From Notolepis coatsorum (taxonomy: Eukaryota; Chordata; Actinopteri; Aulopiformes; Paralepididae): DNA of 64,000 nucleotides. Below, piece by piece: positions 55,487-64,000 of the stretch (positions within the stretch are counted from its first letter, which is position 1; each line of letters opens with the position of its first letter). The notes beneath the pieces are model-generated. The model made no database searches. It had not been told where the DNA came from and saw only the letters and a list, made by a program, of their open reading frames with translations. The position numbers and the translations under genes are program-made. The stretch covers positions 125,147,937 to 125,211,936 of the forward strand of contig OZ020592.1 in the NCBI GenBank assembly GCA_963971535.1, in the 5' to 3' direction.

Positions 55487-57014
55487 TAGGGCTGTCTTAA
55501 ATACTTCGAAGCTTTGTTCGATTCACATGGGATTCGAATGGGAAAATAAAATTCAAATATATATATATAAAAAAGGGAGATTTTTTTTATTTTTCTTCTT
55601 TTTACCTGCAAAATCAACTCTGCCTCTCTTTGTTAACACTTTGATCGCCATGCTTAAATTCATAATTTACCATCCTTCGCCAGCCCTATTTAACATGGAG
55701 AAGTTCCCCTTCTTTGCAGGGCTATAACTTTTTAAATTGTATTGCTAAATTGACATTACTATGGCCCATTCAACGTCCTATATCTATTGTTCAGGGTGTA
55801 GCAACGTTATACTTTTTCATTCACATATTCATACTAAAATACAGTCTAAAGTATAAGTATGTTTTTATCGTTTTCTGCAGCTTTCTCCAGAGCTTGATTT
55901 ATAGCCCCAAATGTATTATATTGATGATGAAATACAGTTTGATAGGAATCTGCGCAAGATAAGAAAATTCAACTGGACGTGCTTCTAGAAGTTACTAAGT
56001 ATGATCTGATGATGACCGGATGGGGGGGGGGGTCATTTATAATTCCGTGGCCAACGTTATATGATTAATCTAGTGTGGGTGATATGATCATTAGAGCAGT
56101 TAGTATCGAACACATTGAAAAATAACGTTGAATCTTACCGTATCTTCCTCGCGCCGTTGGGCGATGAGCGTGGAACAGACATTTTCCTATTATGGGATGT
56201 AGAAATATCCGATCCATTTCCAGGTTGTATAATAGTATATACGTCCAAATCATGTTGTTTATCGAGTTATTGGTAACGGATTGCTATCCGTTGTGATCAG
56301 CTCGAGTCCTGAGACTATTACCGAGTGATCGGACCGAATTGAAATGAGCACCAGCTTTCATTTCCTGTTTCCGCCCTGGGCGATCCGCCGATCGGCCACC
56401 AGATGGCGCTCTTGAACCGTTGGAGAGTTGAGAGGGGCTCAACAGTAGATCTCAGGTCTCCGGGGGGGGGGGGGGGGGAGAAATATGATTTCGATCACAG
56501 ATTTTTGAAATATTGATATCAAAGACGTGGTCCAGTGTCTTTGGCAGAATGAGCATGGCAGGGAAAGACGTGTTCCAGCGTTTTTGGCGATTAAAGTGTT
56601 AACTACAACAAGCAATGCCGTTTGTTATTTAAGATGAGGTCAGACTCAGCACCGACAGATTGTGTTGCGTTTATAAAGCCTCAAATGACGGCTTACAATA
56701 TTTCATGAAGTGTTTTGTTTGTCTAAGATTTAAAAAGGTTTAAACTTTACAGCACTGACAATTCTCTATAGTATTTTTTATAGTGTCCCGACCCATATAA
56801 AAACATGTCTTAATAAAAAATTAAGTCGAATTCGGCCTTTGTCTCTATTAACTACATATAATAAATATTTATATAATTGTTTGCTTTATAGACGAAGGTT
56901 GCAACATAATTATGTAATGTTGTTGGCTGTGTAACGGAGAGCAGCCGCCCAGGCAGTGCCCAGGCAGCCGCCCAGGCAGCGCAGAGCACGTTTAAAAACA
57001 ACAAAGTGCGGTAC

Positions 57015-57062
<48 letters not shown>

Positions 57063-57131
57063 GAAGCTTAGAATTAAAATCAAATCTCGGCCACGAAGCT
57101 TCGAATGCCAAAAAAATTTTGGTCAGCCCTA
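55487..57131. mobile_element. hAT-type element with exact 8-bp TSD, nested MITE
   Basis: Termini TAGGGCTGTCTTAAAT and, inverted, TAGGGCTGACCAAAAT, with TTCGAAGC motifs near both ends. The exact TSD GAGATCAG lies at 55479-55486 and 57132-57139. An A run of about 40 lies at 57019-57058. No transposase. Confidence 0.9.
55633..56602. mobile_element. TTAA (piggyBac-like) MITE, copy C
   Basis: TTAA at 55633-55636 and 56599-56602 with inverted termini CACTTTGATCGCCA and CACTTTAATCGCCA. Termini resemble copies A and B, but the inside is diverged. Nested in the hAT element at 55487. Confidence 0.82.
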
Positions 57132-57191
57132 GAGATCAGGCTGTATATTACTATACCGTAGCAGCGGCTGACCACCACAGCAAGACCACAG

Positions 57192-57760
57192 ACCTAAGCT
57201 AGGCTAGCTGCTCTCTACTGCTTCCAGTCCTTGTGCTAAGCTAGGCTAGCTGCCCACTACTGCTTCCAGTTCTTGTGCCGAGCTTGGCTAGCTGCTCTCT
57301 ACTGCTTCCAGTCCTTGTGCTAAGCTAGGCTAGCTGCCCACTACTGCTTCCAGTTCTTGTGCTGAGCTCGGCTAGCTGCTCTCTACTGCTTCCAGTCCTT
57401 GTGCTAAGCTAGGCTAGCTGCCCACTACCGCTTCCAGTCCTTGTGCTAAGCTAGGCTAGCTGCCCACTACCGCTTCTAGTCCTTCTGCTAAGCTAGGCTA
57501 GCTGCCAACTACTGCTTCCAGTCCTTGTGCTAAGCTAGGCTAGCTGCTCTCTACTGCGTCCATTCCTTGTGCTGAGCTAAGCTAGCTGCTCTCTACTGCT
57601 TCCAGTCCTTGTGCTAAGCTAGGCTAGCTGCTCTCTACTGCTTCCATTCCTTGTGCTGAGCTAAGCTAGCTGCTCTCTACTGCTTCCAGTCCTTGTGCTA
57701 AGCTAGGCTAGCTGCTCTCTACTGCTTCCAGTCCTTGTGCTGAGCTAGGCTAGCTCTTAA
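57192..57760 (+). repeat. 42-bp minisatellite
   Basis: About 13 copies of a 42-bp unit containing GCTAAGCTAGGCTAGCTGC and ACTGCTTCCAGTCCTTGTG. Confidence 0.93.
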
Positions 57761-58315
57761 AGATGTATTGACGTCTATGTCGAGATTATTTGTAAGATAA
57801 TAAAAACATAAATAGATGTTTGTATTCACTGCAGGGCTGCCGATTTGCAAAAGGGAATGCTGTTGCTATTGAAGGCTTGTAATTAGTACAAACTACAATG
57901 AAACTCAAGTCTATTGAAGGCTGAGCACAGCGAGCTTGTGTACAAAAGGCTGCAGCGAGGAGTGGGTTTTCTAAAGACATTTACTGAAATGAAAACTAGG
58001 TCAAATCTGTAAGAGCACACATTTCTCTCTCACGACCACCACACTTTAAACAGATTTCATACACATACAAGCCCACACACACGGTCCTGGTTTATATGAT
58101 TTAATATATTCATTCTAGGGCTGTCATAACAACGTGTTAACGCGAATGCATATTAAACGTCACTAATTATTTTTTACACATAATGCATGTTTAACATTCT
58201 TCTTTAAATGTAATTTTGGTGACAGACATCTAAAGACAAACATTTAAGTAAATTTTAATTATCGACATGCATTTCTGAGAGGGGGAGAGAACTACAGTTT
58301 TACTGTACAAATGTA
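57761..58315. other. FEM1C intron with hAT-like fragment
   Basis: A terminus TAGGGCTGTCATAACAACGT at 58117 and GTTAACGCG motifs match the element at 1752. The partner end is not found. Otherwise nothing recognised. Confidence 0.5.
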
Positions 58316-58686
58316 TATTAGTTGGTAAAAGGTTGGCAAGAGGTTAACATTAGACTACATTCAGTTGGATTTGTGACAGTAATGTACAGTTTCCTCCCCC
58401 TCGTATGTATATATTTTCTGTTAGGATCTCCGTTTAACAGTACTGTATATTTGCAAATCTTGTATGTCACACATGTAACAGTACTGTATACCTGGCTGTA
58501 TGTCATAAATGTTATGATAATATATATATCTGTATATCTGTATGTTGTGCATGTCATAAATGTCATTATGAAAACAAAACGAAAGTCTTCTCTGGTCTGC
58601 ATCCCCTTAACAATTGTGTGTATTGAGCCGTACTGTATTGTACCCATTCTGCAATCTGTTAATAAAGTTTTCAATCAATCAATCAA
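58316..58686 (+). mobile_element. LINE 3' tail, same family as 39802
   Basis: CTCTGGTCTGCATCCCCTTA and TTTTCAATCAATCAATCAAA match the 3' end of the minus-strand LINE at 39802. Only the untranslated tail is present. Confidence 0.85.
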
Positions 58687-58830
58687 ACCCACCACCCTGA
58701 CCTACAGTAACAGAATAGAATATAAGAATAGAGCTAAGCTAGCTAGCTACCAACTACCCTGACCTATAGTAACAGAGAATAGAATATAAGAATAGAGCTA
58801 AGCTAGCTAGCTACCAACTACTCTGACCTA
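58687..58830 (+). repeat. Two-copy 65-bp repeat
   Basis: AATAGAATATAAGAATAGAG followed by CTAAGCTAGCTAGCTACC occurs twice in tandem. Confidence 0.85.
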
Positions 58831-59467
58831 CACTAACTGTAACGTTATGTTTGTTGAAGCAACTTTGTGAATAAAAAAAATGGAATTATTATTAAATTAT
58901 ATTTGGAATTAACCAAATGAAACTATGCAATAATTTACAGGTTCATGTGTAGCCTTAACCCAACCCTACTTCCACCTGTAGCTGATTATGTATCGCTGTA
59001 CGCTTCTTCTTTTGAACACATGTACATACACACACAATAGGATGCATATACCGAAACCAGGATCAGATATCGTCCAGATAATTTCCCAGATACTAAAATC
59101 TGGTACAAGACACGTCAGAAATCTGTATTTTTTACCTATGGAAATGACTTGTTTATGTATGCACTTATGTTTTAGTTTTTGTATGTGTATTGGGTAGAAG
59201 ATAAAAAAACGGTCAAGATTTAAAATATGATTTTAAAATCTCAGCGCATCGGAAAACACGAGGACAGGAAGCCGTCATGAATTAGCTGTAGTCTTATTAA
59301 CTAAAAGATTTTAACTAAATAAATAGCAGCAGCACTATTGCTTAACTACGGAAGCCCTAAGAGGCCATACATTCATACATTTTATTTACTCTGTTTTGCA
59401 GACTTATTATTTCGTTATCTCGACATAAAGATCGTTTTCTCGTGATAACGGATTAATTTATTTCAGG
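58831..59467. other. FEM1C intron, nothing recognised
   Basis: No exon or repeat family recognised in this A/T-rich stretch. Confidence 0.45.
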
Positions 59468-59663
59468 GGGGTACATGACATACAGTACTGTTACATTTGT
59501 GACATACAAGATATGCAAATATACAGTACTGTTAAAACAGAGATCCTAACAGAAAATATATGCATACGAGGGGAAGGAAACTGTACATTTGGAGGGCGGG
59601 GTTTGGACATTTACAGGGGCCAGTTTCGGGTTGCAGCCTCCCGTAGGTGCTCTTTGAGAGCTC
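59468..59663 (-). mobile_element. LINE fragment, same family as 39802
   Basis: On the minus strand it reads HLREAATRNWPL then TAA, followed by about 140 bp of the same 3' region. The stop falls three codons earlier than in the copy at 40240. Confidence 0.85.
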
Positions 59664-59759
59664 ACTTTGATTGCGCCGCAATTTCACAGTTTTAGCATGA
59701 TGTTTTATAGATGGCTAGGTTAAACACAGGTTTTTGTTTTTAAGAGGGGGGGGGGGGGG

Positions 59760-59843
59760 ATCGTTATTGGATCAGGTATCGGCCGATACTCAAGGCTGCC
59801 ATATCGGTACCGGACATGAAGAAGTGGTATCGTGCCATCCCTA
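59760..59843 (-). mobile_element. hAT terminus fragment
   Basis: On the minus strand it starts TAGGGATGGCACGATACCAC, a well-known fish hAT end, and runs into a G run at 59747-59759. The partner end was not found. Confidence 0.65.
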
Positions 59844-59891
59844 CATAGAATCTTGAAATGTATCTACACACACACAAACACACACACACAC

Positions 59892-60406
59892 CTGTAGATG
59901 GTCTCCTTCTTGAAGTGGTCCTCCTCCGCCGTGCACGGCACCTTCTCCAGCAAACAGATGAGGTGCAGGATGATGGACAGGGCCTTGCTGAGCTGGGCGG
60001 GATCCGGCTGCACAGGGGTCCCCTTCTGCCGCACCGCCCGCTCGATCTCCAGCACGCTCTTGCTCAGGATGCCCATCAGGTCGTGGAAGGACACCGTGGT
60101 ACCCAGGAGGCCCTTGGCGCGGTCCTGCAGCATGAAGGAGAAGAGCTCGGCGAAGGAGAGCAGGCTGGAGGCCGTCATGGGGCTCAGCGGGTCCAGGTTG
60201 CCCTGCTGCATGTCCAGCGCGTACTTCCACAGGTTGATGCAGCGCTCAAAGTTGCCAGAGTCGGCGTATACGGCGCCGCGGTAGCGGATGTAGTAGGATG
60301 TGTCGGGGTGCTGCGGGCCCAGGATCCTCTCGCGGATCAGCAGCGCCTGCATGCGCATCTCGTCCGGGTCGGAGATCAGGCTGTCCAGCTCCTCCGCGTT
60401 GCTGAC
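59892..60406 (-). CDS. fem1c: FEM1C, TPR/central coding exon
   Basis: 515 bp with acceptor CTCCCAG before 60406 and a donor GTGTGT after 59892, in phase 0 at its start and phase 2 at its end. It encodes VSNAEELDSLISDPDEMRMQ, LIRERILGPQHPDTSYYIRY, YADSGNFERCINLWKYALDM, MTASSLLSFAELFSFMLQDR, LGTTVSFHDLMGIL and SIILHLICLLEKVPCTAEED, ending ETIYR. The helical TPR-like repeats here follow the N-terminal ankyrin domain in FEM1 proteins. The match to FEM1C (FMLQDRAKGLLGTTV) is much closer than to FEM1A as I recall them. The donor lies beside a CA/TG run. Confidence 0.95.
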
Positions 60407-60454
60407 CTGGGAGGAGCGTTACAAGGTGAAAAAGAGTCGTGTTTTTTTCTTTTT

Positions 60455-60556
60455 ACATTTAGTCATTTAGCTGGCGCTTTTATCCAAAGCGACTTACGAG
60501 TTCTGTACGACAAGTCATCAGCTGAGTAACAATGTTCATCAAAGTGTTGAGTGCTA
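60455..60556 (-). mobile_element. L2-type LINE 3' tail
   Basis: On the minus strand it ends GTCGCTTTGGATAAAAGCGC and AAATGACTAAATGTAAA. Matches 30331-30440. Confidence 0.85.
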
Positions 60557-61029
60557 TTTAAAGATTTACACAACACAATTCTTAGTTACACACTTCACAA
60601 TGATGTATACAAGTATTATTCAGTTAAATTATCCTACCCTCTCTGCCGTTTGTCATCAGAATGATTCCAACACAGAAAAAGCTGGTATTGTAAATGTAAA
60701 TGTTTTTTTCCCTTATTTTTCAACAGTCTACATTTCTGATAAAGATCGGACTTCTATCTGCCCACCTACTTGCACCAGTGTTTTGGTTTATGGTATTGAA
60801 AAATATGTTCCAAGTTACAATAATTATATTTTGGTCCCATTTCCTATGCTATGACACATATTGCGGTCGTATGAAAGGGGGTAAATTCCACTCGCTCTCA
60901 TTTAAAAAAACAAGATGAAATTAAATGACCTGTATACATTTTCGAATGACAAACTTTCTCCATTGCATCATTGTACCCACTACCCAGTCATATCCAAGTT
61001 AAGTCGGGTTGAACCTTTATTAATCCCCT
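60557..61029. other. FEM1C intron, nothing recognised
   Basis: No exon or repeat recognised. Confidence 0.45.
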
Positions 61030-61337
61030 TGGGGAAATTCGTTCTCTGCATTTGACACATCCTAACTATTTACGAGCAGTGCAGTGGGCAGCCACACAGT
61101 GCGGCGCCCGGGGACCAACTCCAGTTGTAATGCCAGCTCCTTGGTCAAGGACGATGGCAGGACACCTAGCATGCCTGTCTCTTGGTGTGGGGAGGAAACC
61201 GGAGTACCGGGGGAAACCCACACAAACACAGGGAGAGACCATGAAAACTCCACACAGAAAGGCCGCCTGCTGGGGTTCGAACCCAGGACCTTCTTGCTAA
61301 CAGTGCTACAGTGCTAACCACTGCACTACCATGCTGA
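61030..61337 (-). mobile_element. tRNA-derived SINE (HE1-like), long copy
   Basis: On the minus strand: head GGTTCAGCATGGTAGTGCAG, B-box-like GGGTTCGAACCCC, body GGCCTTTCTGTGTGGAGTTT, GGGTTTCCCCCGGTACTCCG, and tail GGGGATTAATAAAGGTTCAA. It shows the full body that the copies at 6272 and 16298 lack. Confidence 0.9.
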
Positions 61338-61374
61338 ACCTCTTCTTTCAATTCAAACAGACGTTGCAAAAGCT

Positions 61375-61450
61375 TAACCCTTTCACTGCTGCACAACCAA
61401 ACGGTTAACCCTTTCACTGCGACAATACACAGAAGGTTAATCCTTTCACA
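61375..61450 (+). repeat. TTAACCC half-sites
   Basis: Three tandem TTAACCCTTTCACTG-type blocks without the inverted partner, matching the left part of 22263-22326. Confidence 0.85.
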
Positions 61451-61527
61451 ACCCAGACAGTAGAAATGCATGCAACACGGTCAGCGGGGTGCAGGAAGTG
61501 TATCGTAATCCTACAGCGAGTGCTCAC

Positions 61528-61716
61528 CTCCCGGGCGTAGTCGTAAGCCATGATCAGCTGCTTGGGCTCGGGTTTATGGACCACACCGCTGCCGTCGCTG
61601 TACCGCAGGTCCATAGCCCTCTTCCAGTACTTCAGAGCCCCCAGCAGGTCCCTCTTCTTGTCCACAAAGGTTGCTCCCAGCAACTCCAGGGCATTGATGC
61701 GCTCCTTGTGGCTAGT
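61528..61716 (-). CDS. fem1c: FEM1C, first exon visible in the window
   Basis: 189 bp with acceptor CTACAG before 61716 and donor GAG-GTGAGC at 61528, encoding 63 codons: TSHKERINALELLGATFVDK, KRDLLGALKYWKRAMDLRYS, then DGSGVVHKPEPKQLIMAYDY and ARE. This is the junction between the N-terminal ankyrin domain and the TPR region in FEM1C. Both ends are in phase 0 relative to the next exon. No further FEM1C exon is seen up to base 64000, so about the first 235 residues lie outside. Confidence 0.93.
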
Positions 61717-61882
61717 CTGTAGAGACAGTATTAAAGAGTAGAGTAGATGAGAACTTCTACCAGCTGCATTACAAGATGGAGTTATTGTCTTTTCACATAT
61801 TCCTCCAGTAGCCTACAAGTAATAATAAACTATTTGTAGAGCACCTTTCTGTACCCGATGACAATCACTGGTGGCCATATTC

Positions 61883-62351
61883 TTTTTTTGTATCTACTTT
61901 TTCTCCTCCTTTTTTCTGTGATTTTTCTCCCCATCCCAATTTACCTCTCGTGCCAATTCTCCCTCCCCTGTCCTGGTCGTTGCTCGCATACGCCCCCCAC
62001 TGGCCGTTTGTAGGGAGGATAGAAGCCTTGCATCACATGTCCCCTCCGATACATGTGGAGGCAGCCCGTCACATCTTTTCACCTGCCAGCACGGACTCTC
62101 ATTTGGCGAGGTGTAACGTGTGGGAGGCTCACACTACCCCCACCATTTTCCTGACTTTGCTGTGCAGGCGCCCCAACCGACCTGTAGGAGTCGCTGTTCA
62201 CAACGGCCAGACTACCACTACCACCCATCGACTTCCCACCCGCTAACTCTGCCAATTGAGTTAGTATGACGGCCGGCCCAAGCCGGATTCGAACCAGGTG
62301 TATCTTGCGTTGGTGACAAGCGCAATGTCCGCTGCGCCACCCAGCCGACCT
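61883..62351 (-). mobile_element. tRNA-derived SINE with exact 16-bp TSD
   Basis: Head (minus strand) GTCGGCTGGGTGGCGCAGCG with GGTTCGAATCC as the B box, and a pyrimidine-rich 3' part on the plus strand. An exact 16-bp repeat (ACTGGTGGCCATATTC) lies at 61867-61882 and 62352-62367. Confidence 0.92.
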
Positions 62352-62456
62352 ACTGGTGGCCATATTCAAAGTAATTTACTCTCAATAACTGTCAAACTAA
62401 ATGTGTGCAAAAACATTTGTTTTTGGATGCGTGAGAGATATGCAAAATATGCTAAA

Positions 62457-62992
62457 TACCGTAATTCCTCTAATAGTAACCGGTATTCAATTAAAAACCA
62501 GGTCTCTATTAATGACCGGGTGCGCTGTTGAGCTAAGCAATTATAAGCCGGCCTCCTAATACAAGCCGGGTATATTTTGTTATTGTTGTTATATGCTGGC
62601 CTGGCTGTGCAGTAAATACCATATAATGGTATGGTGTTAATGTTTACCAAGAGAGTAAGCCTACCTCAGAATTGTATAAAACGAAGTTATTATTATTATT
62701 ATTATTATACCAGTATTGTGATTGCACTATTTTACTTTATTTAACTTTTTTTTACCACCTGTAATTGCACTGTTTACTACCGTATTTCATACAGTACTTG
62801 GTTTCAATAAATGAACCCAGTACATTTTACTGGGTTCAAACTGACACAAAATGTTGATTTATTCATTATGATCGGTTTGAAAATTAGAAATATAGACCTC
62901 TCTCTTATACATGCCTCCTCCTAATACAAGCCTGGTATCCGCTACAGTTGAAACAAATACAAGCCGGGGTTACTATTAGAGGAATTACGGTA
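62457..62992. mobile_element. MITE with 25-bp perfect inverted ends
   Basis: Termini TACCGTAATTCCTCTAATAG, identical when inverted over about 25 bp. The ends are TA on both sides, so a TA target site is possible. Internal ATT run near 62690-62708 and repeated AAGCCGG/CAAGCC motifs. No coding frame. Superfamily not assigned. Confidence 0.82.
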
Positions 62993-63014
62993 AATCATTG
63001 TTGTTAGGTGGAGT

Positions 63015-63125
63015 GCCCAGGGGAGGAAACTAACTTTTTGGCTTACCAGCCAACTGGCAGGTAGATGATTTTCTTTACCAGCCAAACAGATTTTTTACCA
63101 GCCAAAAAATTATTGCGTATGTGTC
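63015..63125 (+). mobile_element. Terminal fragment of the hAT family at 20165
   Basis: CAGGGGAGGAAACTAACTTT followed by GGCTTACCAGCCAACTGGC matches the inverted right end of 20165-21135. Confidence 0.8.
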
Positions 63126-63239
63126 CCCCACCGGCAGCCCTTTCTTCTCATCTAAACTGCAGAGACAAAATGGGTGATTATTAGCTTGTTAAACTGATGT
63201 TACCGTAACCACCAGTCCCCACCCCACCTACCCAACCCC

Positions 63240-63308
63240 CTCCAATGTCCAGTTTCTTCCCCCTCAAATGCATATACTCTTTTTAGAAACTCTGTCTCAT
63301 AAACAGTG
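63240..63308 (+). mobile_element. Diverged LINE tail scrap, family of 39802
   Basis: CCAGTTTCTTCCCCCTCAAA and ATAAACAGTGCTGTA resemble 58384-58447 with many changes. Confidence 0.45.
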
Positions 63309-63309
63309 C

Positions 63310-63892
63310 TGTATTTTTTTTTTTTTTATATATTTTTTATTATTATTGCAAAACAAAAAATATTAAAAGTCAGTACTCAACACATAATGCATATTGAAAC
63401 TTTCAGTCAAGGTGGTTAAAATACATGCAAGTACAGAAACAAGATAAAACAAAAATAGTCTATAATAACATTTTAACCGTATACAGTGCATATCCAGCGA
63501 AATTACAATTATATAAATGTTAGTATAGAATATACCCCTAATACCTATTTTCTAAAACCCTACACACATATGCTCCAGCTCGAACCCCCCCCTCCCGGAC
63601 CCCCTCTTGGATAGTACCTCCATTATCCCTCACTCCTACCAGACACTACCATTATAAGCTAGCTTTTATTCTCTCCACCACTTCTACCCACAATGACATT
63701 TTGGATTCATTGAGACCCAGAATTCTTGCTGTAGATATTTCTTGATATATCACATCGAGATATGTAAGAAACCAAACTTTCCGGCACATTTTTTCCGGTT
63801 GAAACCAGCGTGATGCGATCAGCTTTTTAGCTACTGTGTCTCCAGATTTCATGGCGAGCGCCTTGCCCACTACACCACGTAGCCGCCCACTT
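63310..63892 (-). mobile_element. tRNA-like head fused to an L1 ORF2 end
   Basis: On the minus strand, 63892-63850 reads GGCGGCTACGTGGTGTAGTG and GCGCTCGCCATG, a tRNA/SINE head without a B box. It then passes into a frame reading AKKLIASRW, YLDVIYQEISTARILGLNES and VVERIKASL, resembling an L1 ORF2 C-terminus, then a 3' region ending in AATAATAATAAAAAATAT and an A run (T run at 63311-63326). Confidence 0.65.
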
Positions 63893-64000
63893 GCAACCCG
63901 TGTTACCAAGTAAACAAATCATCGTCAGCTCTCAGAATGGTAGTCAGAAGCCTGCACCGTTAGCGTTACTGCGTTAGCATCTAGCCTAGCCATGGCAGAC
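63893..64000 (+). mobile_element. Fragment of the hAT family at 49746
   Basis: GCAACCCGTGTTACCAAGTA and AACAAATCA match 50361-50390, followed by diverged GATAGCCAGTTAG-like and GTTAGC motifs. It runs off the window. Confidence 0.65.

Noticed and set aside
59858-60529. Plus-strand 223-codon and 128-codon frames
   Set aside because: Antisense shadows of the FEM1C exon on the minus strand.

Overview
The window looks like teleost fish DNA. It is packed with fish-type SINEs, LINE 3' ends, hAT and TTAA-site (piggyBac-like) non-autonomous transposons, long (TG)n/(CA)n runs and very large minisatellites. The only host gene recognised is on the minus strand in the right-hand quarter: the last four coding exons of a FEM1C-like gene (61716-61528, 60406-59892, 54329-54153, 49026-48762), all with GT-AG junctions and compatible phases. 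Its N-terminal exons lie beyond base 64000. FEM1C is known as a CUL2 E3 ligase substrate receptor that reads C-terminal degrons.

Layout. Bases 1-7500 carry a hAT-like element, a 26-bp telomere-like minisatellite, and an acid/A-rich hAT-like element that has grown a 47-bp array inside it. Bases 7538-16291 are one giant minisatellite of 12- and 10-bp units built on TTCCTATATG, partly organised as a 2,588-bp higher-order duplication and ending in a SINE that carries a small array of the same unit. Bases 16.9-21.8 kb hold telomere-like 27/28-bp arrays, an ORF1-only L1 derivative with a 20-bp target-site duplication (TSD), and a hAT element with an 8-bp TSD. Bases 22.9-26.4 kb are a LINE with an unbroken 953-codon endonuclease/reverse transcriptase frame. 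A 5'-truncated relative lies at 28.1 kb and carries a SINE with a 15-bp TSD.

Bases 29-46.9 kb contain a probable solo LTR, LINE tails of three further families, SINEs, 24-, 41- and 36-bp minisatellites, a 1.1-kb GA-rich array and nested hAT/TTAA elements. No host gene was found left of about 47 kb. From 47 to 64 kb the FEM1C exons are separated by introns swollen with nested transposons.

The long open frames in the arrays (up to 1,363 codons) are products of stop-free repeat units and not genes. The most interesting points are the ORF1-only L1, the SINE-embedded seed of the giant array, the two TTAACCC foldback hairpins, the freshly moved hAT pair (33.9 and 51.5 kb), and a partial duplicate of a FEM1C exon lying in its own intron beside a poly-C acceptor tract. 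Everything here was read by eye; family names for repeats are from memory of fish repeat consensus motifs and were not searched.
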